From Bradyrhizobiaceae bacterium Ga0074131 (GTDB lineage Bacteria > Pseudomonadota > Alphaproteobacteria > Rhizobiales > Xanthobacteraceae): DNA of 64,000 bases. Positions 8,489-16,548 of the stretch are shown piece by piece. The position numbers and the translations under genes were made by a program. The first letter of the stretch is position 1, and every line of letters starts with the position of its first letter. The DNA is taken from NCBI GenBank assembly GCA_001464035.1, contig LNEC01000011.1, positions 186,001-250,000 of the forward strand, given 5' to 3'. Below the pieces are notes generated by a model. The model ran no database searches. It worked only from the letters and a program-made list of their open reading frames with translations, and had not been told where the DNA came from.

Positions 8489-8760
8489 TGGTGGGGGGCC
8501 GGCACGTCCGCCGACTTCCACTCAGGCCCGTAAGTGGTCTCGGCCCAGCGGGCAACGGCATCGATCCCGTCGACGGGCAGGCTGGGGTAGTCCCTGAAAA
8601 TCTGCTCGGCGGAACATCCGGATCGGAGGTAGCTCAGGATCGTCGCCGCCAGGATGCGCGTGCCGCGTACGACAGGCTCTCCGCTCATGACGGTGGGGTC
8701 GCTGACGACTTCGACCCCTACCGCCGCCGTTCGCCTCGGTGCTGCCATTTCCCTCTCCAT
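8485..8760 (-). CDS. DUF433 antitoxin (VapB45-like)
   Basis: A 91-residue protein with the DUF433 core: VVSDPTVMSGEPVVRGTRI near residues 19-37, then a helical segment with EQIFRDYPSL that resembles the DUF433 winged-helix region. It should bind its own promoter and neutralise the DUF5615 protein encoded directly downstream, whose start it overlaps by four bases. An in-frame ATG four codons downstream is an alternative start. Confidence 0.8.
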   Translation of the reverse strand: MEREMAAPRRTAAVGVEVVSDPTVMSGEPVVRGTRILAATILSYLRSGCSAEQIFRDYPSLPVDGIDAVARWAETTYGPEWKSADVPAPHH

Positions 8761-9083
8761 CGCGCGCGTCTTCTCTATCCATATCGGCCTTCATCCGTCA
8801 CGACGCAACGAAACCACCGGCCTCTTGACCGAACCGAAGGCCCCCCCGACTCCGCCCCTGGAATACGCAGCGTATAGCACAAGAATGGATACCAGTCCGG
8901 TTCTGGATCGGCTCGCATGCCGAATGCGATGGATGGATCGGCTAAAGGTCGCAAATCCCTAACGCGAATGAGCGTAAGCGTAATCCGCCCTATCACACAA
9001 TTCGGTCGGCGCAATACGCCGAGTTTATCATCGGGCGCGCATTCGCGCGACCCGCTGGCTATCACGCCCTACCCAGCTGCGCG
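8761..9083. other. non-coding stretch with degraded palindromic repeat sequence
   Basis: No convincing gene. The part at about 8961-8994 (GCGAATGAGCGTAAGCGTAA then TCCGCCC) resembles one arm of a chromosomal palindromic repeat whose other arm is not intact. The rest lies between the DUF433 start and the stop of the gene at 9084 and should hold the promoter of the DUF433/DUF5615 pair; I could not place it. Confidence 0.35.
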
Positions 9084-9788
9084 TTAGCTTGCGTCCGCGC
9101 CGGCTGTCGGCGCTGGATTCAGCGGAGCGCCTCCTACCGAAACAGGACCGGCAGGCTTGGGAAGTGGCGGAAGAGTTGGAGGAAGAACCGGAGGGACTAC
9201 TTTTCGTGACGCCTGGACGACCCGCGCGCGAGGATTCCGACGCGGGATGCTGGAAGTCACCGACGGCAGGATGCCGGAAGCCGCCGACGGCAGGATGCTG
9301 GAAGTCGTCAGCGGCGGCGTCACCGGGTTCTGCAGGGAGCTCACCTGCGCCGTCAGCACGGCGAGCTGACGGGTTATTCTTTTCAAGTCCGCCTGCTGGA
9401 TGGCGGCGCTCTGCGTCAGCGCCAGCAACGCATCGGCGTTTTGCTGCTGCGACATCTGAATGTCCCGCAGTCCCGCCCTGACAACCGGATCCGGTACGAG
9501 GACCGGAACCGGGTCAGGCGGAGGCGGTGCGGCGACGCGATTGAAATTCGGCGGGGAGAAGCGGCTGAAGTCCGGCAGGGAGAGTTGATCGACGCCTGGC
9601 AAAGCGACCTGATGGAAGTCCGGCAGAGAGAAGCCGCCGAAATTCGGCAGGGAATTGGCGGTGGCGGCGCCGATGACGGCCAGGGCGGCCAGCGACACCG
9701 CGATCATCGGCACCCGGCTCGAGGCCACCTGCGGCGCGGCCTCGGGCTGTGTATCCGCTTGCGTTTCCCTGTCCGGTGCTTCGGTCAC
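9084..9788 (-). CDS. uncharacterised membrane-anchored proline-rich protein
   Basis: Not recognised. The 234-residue product has a short charged N-terminus, one hydrophobic helix at about 27-46 (PMIAVSLAALAVIGAATA), then an imperfect repeat built on FSLPDF/LSLPDF/FSPPNF at about residues 50-85. A helical, Gln-rich segment with coiled-coil character (MSQQQNADALLALTQSAA) follows near 111-155, and then a proline-rich tail. This is the layout of a single-pass inner-membrane protein with a periplasmic scaffold-like region. It is flanked by toxin-antitoxin genes on both sides but has no sign of belonging to them. Confidence 0.6.
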   Translation of the reverse strand: MTEAPDRETQADTQPEAAPQVASSRVPMIAVSLAALAVIGAATANSLPNFGGFSLPDFHQVALPGVDQLSLPDFSRFSPPNFNRVAAPPPPDPVPVLVPDPVVRAGLRDIQMSQQQNADALLALTQSAAIQQADLKRITRQLAVLTAQVSSLQNPVTPPLTTSSILPSAASGILPSVTSSIPRRNPRARVVQASRKVVPPVLPPTLPPLPKPAGPVSVGGAPLNPAPTAGADAS

Positions 9789-9950
9789 CTGCGTTCCCTG
9801 CGTCTAAAGCCCAGTCGCGAGATCTTTCCCATCTCCGGTCAGCAGAATAAAAGAGCCATCGCGGTGACAAACCAGCCATGGCTCGCGCTTGCCCACCCGA
9901 ATTCGCCTCAAATCATGGGCTCGTATGGTTAATGATCGGTTAGTCCTGGT

Positions 9951-9983
9951 GCGCGTAGGTGGATTAGCGCAGCGTCATCCGCC
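9951..9983. repeat. fragment of a palindromic intergenic repeat
   Basis: GGTGGATTAGCGCAGCG followed by TCATCCGCC forms the arms GGTGGAT/ATCCGCC. It resembles the GGATTAGCGCAGCGTAATCC repeats of Bradyrhizobium. It lies in the roughly 300-bp gap before the AbrB/PIN pair. Confidence 0.45.
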
Positions 9984-10087
9984 GATACCGGAGTTCAACC
10001 AATGCGGCGGGTCAGCTTTCGGCGTGGATAATCTTGCAATTCGGCCTCGCCTCCAATCTTACTTCTATCTTACCGGAAGAAGCTGTC

Positions 10088-10369
10088 ATGTCCGCCAAGC
10101 AGAAGCTGACCACCATCGTATCGACCAAGGGCCAGGTGATATTGCCCAAGGCGATCAGGGAGCGACTGCGCTGGCCCGCCGGAACGGAACTGACGGTGGA
10201 GGATACCATCGAGGGCGTGCTGCTGAAGGCGAAGCACGTCTTTGCGCCCACCCGGCCGAAAGACGTATTCGGCTCCCTGCCCCATAAGGGGCCGGCCAAG
10301 TCGATAGCGGACATGACGGCGGGGATCGCCGCCGAGGCGAAGCGGCGGCATGCTCGCAATCGATACTGA
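10088..10369 (+). CDS. AbrB/MazE/SpoVT-domain antitoxin (VapB-like)
   Basis: A 93-residue protein. Residues about 8-50 (TTIVSTKGQVILPKAIRERL) are the swapped-hairpin AbrB domain that binds DNA. The C-terminus (KSIADMTAGIAAEAKRRHAR) is the helical part expected to wrap the toxin. The ATG at 10088 begins just before this domain; earlier in-frame sequence does not resemble it. The stop lies inside the PIN toxin gene (20-bp overlap). The pair should be autoregulated, with this protein as the promoter-binding partner. Confidence 0.88.
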   Translation: MSAKQKLTTIVSTKGQVILPKAIRERLRWPAGTELTVEDTIEGVLLKAKHVFAPTRPKDVFGSLPHKGPAKSIADMTAGIAAEAKRRHARNRY

Positions 10370-10739
10370 TCTCATCGTCCGCTATCTCGTGGCAGACGAT
10401 CCCGCACAGGCTGCCCGGGCGCGCAGGCTGATCGATAATGATGACGTCTTCGTCTGCACCACGGTCCTGCTGGAGACCGCGTCGGTGTTGCGGAGCGTCT
10501 ATGGATTTTCTGTTGCCCGGTGCGCCAGGGCCCTTTCCGATTTTGCCGGGCTGCCGCGCGTCAGCATGGAAGATGCCGCCGCCGCGGCGAAGGCGTTGAC
10601 CTGGATGCGGCAGGACATGAACTTTGCGGATGGCCTGCATCTGGCCGGCGCGGAAGGCTGTGAGGCCTTCATCAGCTTCGACCAGGATTTCGCCAAGGCC
10701 GCCAACGCTCTCGGCGGCATCAAGGTGCGGGCGCCCTGA
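10350..10739 (+). CDS. PIN-domain ribonuclease toxin (VapC-like)
   Basis: A 129-residue PIN protein. The acidic residues of the metal-binding site are visible: Asp in MLAIDTDLIVRYL near residues 5-7, Glu in TTVLLETASVL near 42, Asp in FADGLHL near 93, and Asp in SFDQDFAK near 111-113. VapC toxins cut RNA, often initiator tRNA or rRNA, when freed from antitoxin. The start overlaps the AbrB-type antitoxin gene by 20 bp. All key residues seem present, so this pair may be functional, unlike the RelE remnants on either side. Confidence 0.88.
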   Translation: MLAIDTDLIVRYLVADDPAQAARARRLIDNDDVFVCTTVLLETASVLRSVYGFSVARCARALSDFAGLPRVSMEDAAAAAKALTWMRQDMNFADGLHLAGAEGCEAFISFDQDFAKAANALGGIKVRAP

Positions 10740-10799
10740 CACCGCCGCGCGGCAACCCACAGAGTTGGAGTTCATCGCGCACGCAGGCGCCCATTCGCC

Positions 10800-10931
10800 A
10801 TGCGGTCATTCCCGAAAGGTGCCGGATTCCAGTCCTGCCATGTCGGGCTACGCTATAGTGCCCTCGCCGTGGAAATCCTCCTCTGGTTCTCACTCTGCTC
10901 GCATGACGACTACGACACATGGATAGGCTGA
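10800..10931 (+). pseudogene. C-terminal fragment of a RelE-type toxin
   Basis: The frame ending at TGA 10929-10931 reads VGLRYSALAVE, then LLWFSLCSHDDYDTWIG. This matches the C-terminal signature of RelE-family toxins (GLxYRALAVE...W.W.G.H..YD). The N-terminal half and any antitoxin are missing; sequence before 10842 in this frame has no similarity. It is a decayed remnant, distinct from the one at 7977. Confidence 0.5.
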
Positions 10932-10997
10932 AAGCCGGAGCGTGTTCCCGCGCCCCGAAGTGTTGCCGGCCGGATCGGGTCGATCTAGGGTCACGCC

Positions 10998-12218
10998 ATG
11001 GAAGACGCAGTTACGGAGGCGGTCAGGCAGCAGTACGAGGCGTACAGCTATCCGCCGCCAATTGACGACGCCGGGGAATTCCTGAAACGATGGGGACCGC
11101 TGACCTGTGACCCCAGATTTGCGGGCGTTCAGTTGTGGCCCGAGGGCCGGCCCCGGCAGGACCTGCGCATCCTGTGCGCCGGTTGCGGCTCTTCCCAGGC
11201 GGCTCTGATCGCGCTCAACAACCCCGATTGTTCCGTCGTCGGCATCGATCTTTCCGAGGCCAGCCTCGCGCATTCGAACCGTCATCGCGAGCGGCACCGC
11301 CTCACCAACCTCGAACTTCGGCAAATGAGCCTGCTGGACGTCGGCGCGATGAATCGCGCCTTCGACCTGATCATTTGCACCGGCGTGCTGCATCACCTGC
11401 CCGATCCCGACGCTGGACTGAAGGCACTCGCCGATGTGCTCGATCCCTCGGGCAGCATGGCCATCATGCTGTACGGCAAGGCCGGGCGCGCCGGCGTCTA
11501 TCTGGTCCAGGATATCCTGCGGCGGCTGGGCGCCGGCCCCGATGCCAAGGGGCTCGGGATCGCCCGTGAGCTTCTGAAGTTCGTCCCGTCGTACCATTAC
11601 CTGATCTCGCCGACCGGCAAACTGCCCAATGACCTCGCCGACGATGCGGGCATCGTGGACATGCTGCTTCACCCGCAGGATCGGGCCTACGCGGTGCCGG
11701 AGATCATGCAGTTCATTGAAACGGCCGGGCTGGTTTTCTTCGGCTGGAGCGACAACGCCCTCTACTGCGCCGATCGGTATTTTGGCGGAGCGATGCTGGA
11801 ACGGGTCTTGGCGCTGCCGGCGGCGGAGCAGTGGGCCGTCGTCGACAATCTCACCCTGATCAACTCACGGCACGACTTTTTCGTCAGAAAGCCCGAAAGC
11901 GCGCGCTTCCTGACCCGTTTCGATACCGACGATTACCTGTCCTATGTCCCGCTCATACGCGCCGGCACCAGGCTTGGCGGTGACGCCAACGCATTGATCC
12001 TGACGCGCCCCTCGCCGCACGGGGACGTGGTGACCCCGATATCGCGATCGGAAGCCTTGCTGCTGGAGCAGGCCGACGGCAACAGGAGCATCTCCGAAAT
12101 TCTGTCCCACGCCATGTTCACGCCGATGGCGCCCGAACAACGGACGAAATTCGCCGGCGCCGTCTGCGAGCGCATGTGGCGATCGGGGCATGTGCTGTTC
12201 GGCAGATCCGGATCCTAG
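10998..12218 (+). CDS. class I SAM-dependent methyltransferase with C-terminal extension
   Basis: A 406-residue protein. A Rossmann methyltransferase domain occupies about residues 45-190, with motif I LRILCAGCGSSQAALIAL, the acidic SAM-binding loop VVGIDLSEAS and the post-motif LIICTGVLHHLPDPDAGL. The remaining 200 residues are helical and carry no motif I recognise. Methyl acceptor unknown. It stands alone, with a repeat-containing gap on its 3' side. Confidence 0.82.
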   Translation: MEDAVTEAVRQQYEAYSYPPPIDDAGEFLKRWGPLTCDPRFAGVQLWPEGRPRQDLRILCAGCGSSQAALIALNNPDCSVVGIDLSEASLAHSNRHRERHRLTNLELRQMSLLDVGAMNRAFDLIICTGVLHHLPDPDAGLKALADVLDPSGSMAIMLYGKAGRAGVYLVQDILRRLGAGPDAKGLGIARELLKFVPSYHYLISPTGKLPNDLADDAGIVDMLLHPQDRAYAVPEIMQFIETAGLVFFGWSDNALYCADRYFGGAMLERVLALPAAEQWAVVDNLTLINSRHDFFVRKPESARFLTRFDTDDYLSYVPLIRAGTRLGGDANALILTRPSPHGDVVTPISRSEALLLEQADGNRSISEILSHAMFTPMAPEQRTKFAGAVCERMWRSGHVLFGRSGS

Positions 12219-12396
12219 TCTAGCCCGCGCCGAGAAGCGGGCCCGCGGCGGTGGCGAACCAGCCGTCAGACGCGAAATGCGGTACCATAGCACCGATAGG
12301 ACTCCTTTGCATGGGGTTGTTTTCGATATTTTTGTTTTTAGGGCCGCCCGAGGCGACTTGCCCTTCTTCCTGGAACGGGCGCATTCGCGCCCCTTC

Positions 12397-12473
12397 GTCA
12401 TTGCGAGCGAAGCGAAGCAATCCATTCTTGCTTCGCTGGGCAAAATGGATTGCTTCGCGGAGCTCGCAATGAC
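12397..12473. repeat. palindromic intergenic repeat (GTCATTGCGAGC type)
   Basis: The arms GTCATTGCGAGC and GCTCGCAATGAC enclose GAAGCGAAGCAATCCATTC and TGGATTGCTTCGCGG, giving a long hairpin. This is one of the most widespread repeats in Bradyrhizobium intergenic regions. It lies between two genes that converge here. Confidence 0.8.
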
Positions 12474-12482
12474 GTTGATGGT

Positions 12483-13757
12483 TCAGGTGCGCGCGGCGGA
12501 GGCGGATAGCACCGCCCTGAAGCCATGCTCCGCCGCATCCAGCGCTTCGTCGATATCGGCAGCGCGATGCGCTGATGACAAGAACATATTGTGCTGCGGA
12601 TGAAAGAACGCGCCGTGGCGCAGCGCCGCCGAGCAGAACGCGCGGCCCTTGCGGACCTCCGGATCATCATCGAACAGCATCAACGGCATCTGCGGCGGGC
12701 CGCTCTGCCGGATGGCGATGCCGTGCCGGTCGGCCAGCGTCGCCAGCCCCTCGCGCAGCCGCAGGCCCATCGCGTGGATATGCCCGGGCACGTCGGTGTC
12801 GCGCGCGATCCGCAGCGTGGCGCGGGCCGCCGCCATCGCCACGGCGCCGCACCAGAACGAGCCGGTGACGAAGACTTTTGCCGCGGCGTCGCGAAACTTG
12901 TCGTTGCCGGTGACGGCCGCCAGCGCATGGCCGTTGGCGATCGCCTTGCTCCAGGCGGCGAGGTCCGGGCGCACGCCGAGCGCCTCCCAGCTCCCTTTGA
13001 TATCGAGCCGCAGGCCGGCACGGACTTCATCGATGATCAGCGCGGCGCCGGCTTCGTCGCAGGCCGCGCGCGCGGCTTTCGCAAACTCCGCCGTCGGCCA
13101 TTCGAGGTCGCGGCCCATGTCGTGGCGGAAGGCGGTCACCAGGATGGCGGCGAGATCGTTGCCCGCCGCAGCGACGGCGGCATGCAGGCTCGCCACGTCG
13201 TTGTAGTGGAAGTGGAGCAAGTGCGCGCGGTCCTCGCTGGTGACGCCGGCCACGCTTGGCGAACACCAGGGCAGCGCGCCGTGATAGGAGCCGCGCGCCA
13301 CCAGCACCTTGCGCCGGCCGGTGCCGGCGCGGGCGATGGTCACGCAGGCCGTGGTGGCATCGCCGCCGTTCTTCTGGAACATGGCCCAGTCCGCATGCGG
13401 TACCATGGCCACGAAGTCCTCCGCCAGATCCACCATGACCTCGCCGGGGCCGTTCAAGCAGTCGCCCCGCGCCGCCTGCGCCTGCGCCGCCGCCTCGACC
13501 TCGGGATGGCGGTGGCCGAGCAGCACCGGCCCCCAGCTGCACATGAAATCGATATATTCGCGCCCGTCGACGTCGCGGATACGGCACCCCTCCGCCGAGG
13601 CGAAGAATTGCGGATAGCCGTCCGGCAACCGCGCCGCGTTGAGATGACCCCACATCCCGCCGGGCACCACGAGGGCCGCCCGCGCCCGCAAGGCCGCGTC
13701 CGCCGTCTGCGTTTCGCTCGGCACCGCCGCTGCCTGTCTGGTCATGACCGTCCCCAT
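12483..13757 (-). CDS. class III PLP-dependent aminotransferase (glutamate-1-semialdehyde aminomutase-like)
   Basis: A 424-residue fold-type I aminotransferase. The N-terminal part has RIRDVDGREYIDFMCSWGP. The centre has QKNGGDATTACVTIARA (cofactor phosphate loop), AALIIDEVRAGLRLD (Asp contacting the pyridine ring) and AAWSKAIANGHALAA (the Schiff-base Lys). It resembles glutamate-1-semialdehyde aminomutase, but neighbours give no haem-pathway context, so another amine/keto-acid substrate is likely. An in-frame ATG four codons after the first (13745) is an alternative start. Confidence 0.85.
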   Translation of the reverse strand: MGTVMTRQAAAVPSETQTADAALRARAALVVPGGMWGHLNAARLPDGYPQFFASAEGCRIRDVDGREYIDFMCSWGPVLLGHRHPEVEAAAQAQAARGDCLNGPGEVMVDLAEDFVAMVPHADWAMFQKNGGDATTACVTIARAGTGRRKVLVARGSYHGALPWCSPSVAGVTSEDRAHLLHFHYNDVASLHAAVAAAGNDLAAILVTAFRHDMGRDLEWPTAEFAKAARAACDEAGAALIIDEVRAGLRLDIKGSWEALGVRPDLAAWSKAIANGHALAAVTGNDKFRDAAAKVFVTGSFWCGAVAMAAARATLRIARDTDVPGHIHAMGLRLREGLATLADRHGIAIRQSGPPQMPLMLFDDDPEVRKGRAFCSAALRHGAFFHPQHNMFLSSAHRAADIDEALDAAEHGFRAVLSASAART

Positions 13758-13800
13758 GTCGATTCACCGCAAGCGTAGCGCATCGCCCGCGATTTGGCCC

Positions 13801-14862
13801 CTACGTTCCCGGCTCCGGCGATGCCCGCCGCGATGCGGCGAGGATCTCCCAGGTCACCATGAACATCGCTGCGATCAGCGGTCCAATGAGAAAACCGTTG
13901 AGGCCGAACACCTGGATGCCGCCCAGCGTCGAAATCAGCACCACATAGTCCGGCAGCCTGGTGTCCTTGCCGATCAGGTACGGACGCAGCAGATTGTCCA
14001 CCAGCCCGATCACCAGCACCCCGTAAACGATCAGGCTGACGCCCTGCCACACCGCGCCGGTGGCCAGCAGGTAGATCGCCACGGGCAGCCAGACCAGCCC
14101 TGCTCCGATCGCCGGCACCAGCGACAGGAAGGCCATCAAGACCCCCCACAGCAATGCGGCATGAATTCCCAGGAACCAGAACGCCAGCCCTCCCAGCGCG
14201 CCCTGCGCGATCGCGACCAGGATGCTGCCCTTGACCGTGGCGCGAACCACATCGGCGAACCTGCCGAACAAGGCGGACTTCTGACCGGCGCGCAGCGGAA
14301 CGACATCCTTGATGCGTTCAGCCAGGCCCTTGCCGTCGCGCAACAGGAAGAACAGCAAATACAGCATGATGCCGAGGCCGATCACGAAGTCGAACGTGTT
14401 CAGGCCGATGCTGAGCGCCTGCGGAGCCACCGCCTGCCCGCCCTTCACCAGCCCGGCTGCCAGGCTGTCGCGAACCTTGGACAGGTCGGTCAGGTTGAAG
14501 CGATCCAGCAGGCCGGTCGCCCAGGCCGGCAGGGCGTCGAACACCCGCTGGGTGTAGCGGGTAAAGTTGAGCTCCCCGGACTGCACCTTGGCGTAGAGGC
14601 CGGAGGCTTCCTGCAGCAGCGACGCCGCGATCATGGCCAGCGGCAGAATGACCATCGCAATCACGATCAGCACCGTCGCCGCGGCGGCGACATTCGGCCG
14701 ACCGCCGAACCTGCCCTGCAATCTCCGGTCCAGCGGCGCAAAAATGACGGCGACGACGATGGCCCAGAGAATGGCACCATAGAACGGCGCCAGAATCCAG
14801 CCAAAGGCCAGCGTGACGGCGACCAGCAACAGCAGAAAACCCTGATCCTCGAGCCTGCGCAC
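13801..14862 (-). CDS. AI-2E (PerM) family transporter
   Basis: A 353-residue membrane protein with about eight helices and the family's middle soluble segment. The C-terminal signature LLRPYLIGKDTRLPDYVVLI and GGIQVFGLNGFLIGP is characteristic of PerM/AI-2E exporters. GTG at 14862 was chosen because GAAGGAG stands at 14871-14877 with normal spacing, although the frame is open 22 codons further. The family is named after quorum-signal export but members also act in other efflux, so the substrate is open. Confidence 0.87.
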   Translation of the reverse strand: MRRLEDQGFLLLLVAVTLAFGWILAPFYGAILWAIVVAVIFAPLDRRLQGRFGGRPNVAAAATVLIVIAMVILPLAMIAASLLQEASGLYAKVQSGELNFTRYTQRVFDALPAWATGLLDRFNLTDLSKVRDSLAAGLVKGGQAVAPQALSIGLNTFDFVIGLGIMLYLLFFLLRDGKGLAERIKDVVPLRAGQKSALFGRFADVVRATVKGSILVAIAQGALGGLAFWFLGIHAALLWGVLMAFLSLVPAIGAGLVWLPVAIYLLATGAVWQGVSLIVYGVLVIGLVDNLLRPYLIGKDTRLPDYVVLISTLGGIQVFGLNGFLIGPLIAAMFMVTWEILAASRRASPEPGT

Positions 14863-14948
14863 CGCGGCATCTCCTTCTGTGTGGTGGTCACATGCCGTTC
14901 CCAATGAACTCGGCGGCGCTTGGTTCAAATCAGGCGCTTGTTCGGCGA

Positions 14949-15842
14949 TCAGCCAGCCGGCCCCTCACCGCCGGCCCGCAGCGCCGTCAATCCCTCCCGG
15001 TAGGTCGGGTAGCGCAGCACGACGCCGAGCTCGCTGCGGATCAGGGCGCTGCGAACGCGCTTGTTCTCGCCATAGAAACTCCGCGCCATCGGCGACAGAT
15101 CGGCGGTCTCGAACGGAACTTCCGGCGGCGGTGGCACACCGCACAGGCGGGCGGCGAAGCCGACGACGTCCTGGGGCGGCGCCGGTTCGTCGTCGCCGAC
15201 ATTGTAGATCGCGCCGGCGCGCGGCCGCTTCAGCGACGCCTCGATCACGGCGGCAATGTCCGCGACATGAATGCGGTTGAACACCTGGCTGGGCTTGACG
15301 ATGCGCCGGGCGCTTCCCGACGCCAGCTGCGCCAGCTGGTTGCGTCCGGGACCGTAGATGCCGGGAAGCCTGAAAATGTGCACGGCGACGCCGCGCGCCG
15401 CGCCGAATGCCAGCCACGCCTGCTCGGCACGCGCCCTCGCCTGCGAACGCGGCTCGCCCGGTGCCGCCGGCGTCGTCTCGTCGACCCAGGCGCCGGCATG
15501 ATCGCCATAGACGCCGACGGTCGAGAGATAGCCGATCCAGCGCAATGTCGGCGCCGCGGCCATGGCGTCGGAAAAGGCTGCGAGCACAGGATCGCCCGAA
15601 GCATCCGGCGGGATCGACACCAGAATGGCCTCGCTGTCGGCGATAGCCTCGGCGATCGCGGAATCGCGATGTTCGGGCGAGAACACGTTGGCGCGGATGC
15701 CGCTGCGTCTCAGCATGTCGGCCTTGGCCGGCGTGCGGACGGTTCCAGCAATCTCCGCGCCGCCCGGCCGCAGCCGTTCGGCGACGTGATGGGCGGTGTA
15801 GCCAAATCCGAACACCACCAGCTTCATGCCGGCGGCGCTCAC
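14949..15842 (-). CDS. NAD-dependent epimerase/dehydratase family (SDR) protein
   Basis: A 297-residue extended SDR-like protein. The Rossmann motif is MKLVVFGFGYTAHHVAERL; the middle has IGYLSTVGVYGDHAGAW and FRLPGIYGPGRN. The latter two match the sugar-epimerase-type layout, although the usual YxxxK is replaced by SQARARAEQAW, so catalysis may be changed. The GTG start overlaps the DUF1993 stop by four bases (GTGA), making the two one unit; an ATG at 15827 is possible. Confidence 0.8.
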   Translation of the reverse strand: MSAAGMKLVVFGFGYTAHHVAERLRPGGAEIAGTVRTPAKADMLRRSGIRANVFSPEHRDSAIAEAIADSEAILVSIPPDASGDPVLAAFSDAMAAAPTLRWIGYLSTVGVYGDHAGAWVDETTPAAPGEPRSQARARAEQAWLAFGAARGVAVHIFRLPGIYGPGRNQLAQLASGSARRIVKPSQVFNRIHVADIAAVIEASLKRPRAGAIYNVGDDEPAPPQDVVGFAARLCGVPPPPEVPFETADLSPMARSFYGENKRVRSALIRSELGVVLRYPTYREGLTALRAGGEGPAG

Positions 15843-16360
15843 GCCTTCAGCTTCAGCCGGCCCATGAAGTCGCGCTTGCCGAGCGGCGCGCCCTTGTGGC
15901 GCAGGATGTCGTAGGCCGTGGTGGCGTGGAAAAAGAAGTTCGGCAGCGAGAACGACATCAAGAAACCTTCCGCCGTGAACGGCAGCGCCCGCTCGCCGAG
16001 CTTGAACGTCACGTCGCGGCCAACCAGCGCGTTGACCGCATCGGGTGCCAGGGCCTGCAGTTCGTTGCGCGCGTCGCTCACCAGCGCCTGCAGCGCCGGA
16101 TAATCGAGGTCCGGCTTGCCCGATGACGGGACGAACAGGCCGTTCTGGGCCGCCTCCATGGCGCCACGCGAATGATGCGCCACCGAAACCACCTGGAAGC
16201 GTAACGGCAGCATGTCGGCGGCCAGCCGCGCCTCGACCACCTCGGCGGGATCGATGCCCTTCTCATGGAAATAAGCCAAGCTCTTGGTCAGGAGACCGTC
16301 GACGGCGCCGAGAATCTGCAAATAGTTGGCGACGGTGGCGTCGTAGAGCGAGAACGTCAT
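15839..16360 (-). CDS. DUF1993 family protein
   Basis: A 173-residue protein starting MTFSLYDATVANYLQILGAV, which is the DUF1993 N-terminus. A histidine pattern (VAHHSRG, NFFFHATTAYDILRH) suggests a DinB-like four-helix metal-binding fold. No reaction is established for the family as far as I know. The ATG at 16360 is preferred over the longer open frame because the conserved region begins there. It is coupled to the SDR gene downstream. Confidence 0.8.
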   Translation of the reverse strand: MTFSLYDATVANYLQILGAVDGLLTKSLAYFHEKGIDPAEVVEARLAADMLPLRFQVVSVAHHSRGAMEAAQNGLFVPSSGKPDLDYPALQALVSDARNELQALAPDAVNALVGRDVTFKLGERALPFTAEGFLMSFSLPNFFFHATTAYDILRHKGAPLGKRDFMGRLKLKA

Positions 16361-16548
16361 GGCGTCGGTTTCCCCATCGGTCGTCTGGTACCTCGTCCGC
16401 GACACAATTCCCGGAATCGCCACCAATTGCAATCGGCAGCCCGCCTTGCACGGCCTCATGCTGTCGGGCCGTCGCAACCGGCCGCGGAATTGCGGCATCG
16501 CTTCGCATCAGCTACTGCGAACGGCGTCAGCGAATGCGGGAGACAGGC

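Noticed and set aside
8775..9065. 96-residue frame on the minus strand
   Set aside because: No ribosome site, no recognisable domain, and it runs through repeat-like sequence.
12219..12396. Small gene or sRNA after the methyltransferase
   Set aside because: Only a GCCCGC/GCGGGC hairpin without T-run and no supported frame.
13744..14907. 387-residue frame antisense to the AI-2E transporter gene
   Set aside because: Gln/His/Arg-rich composition typical of a shadow frame; the minus-strand membrane protein is unmistakable.
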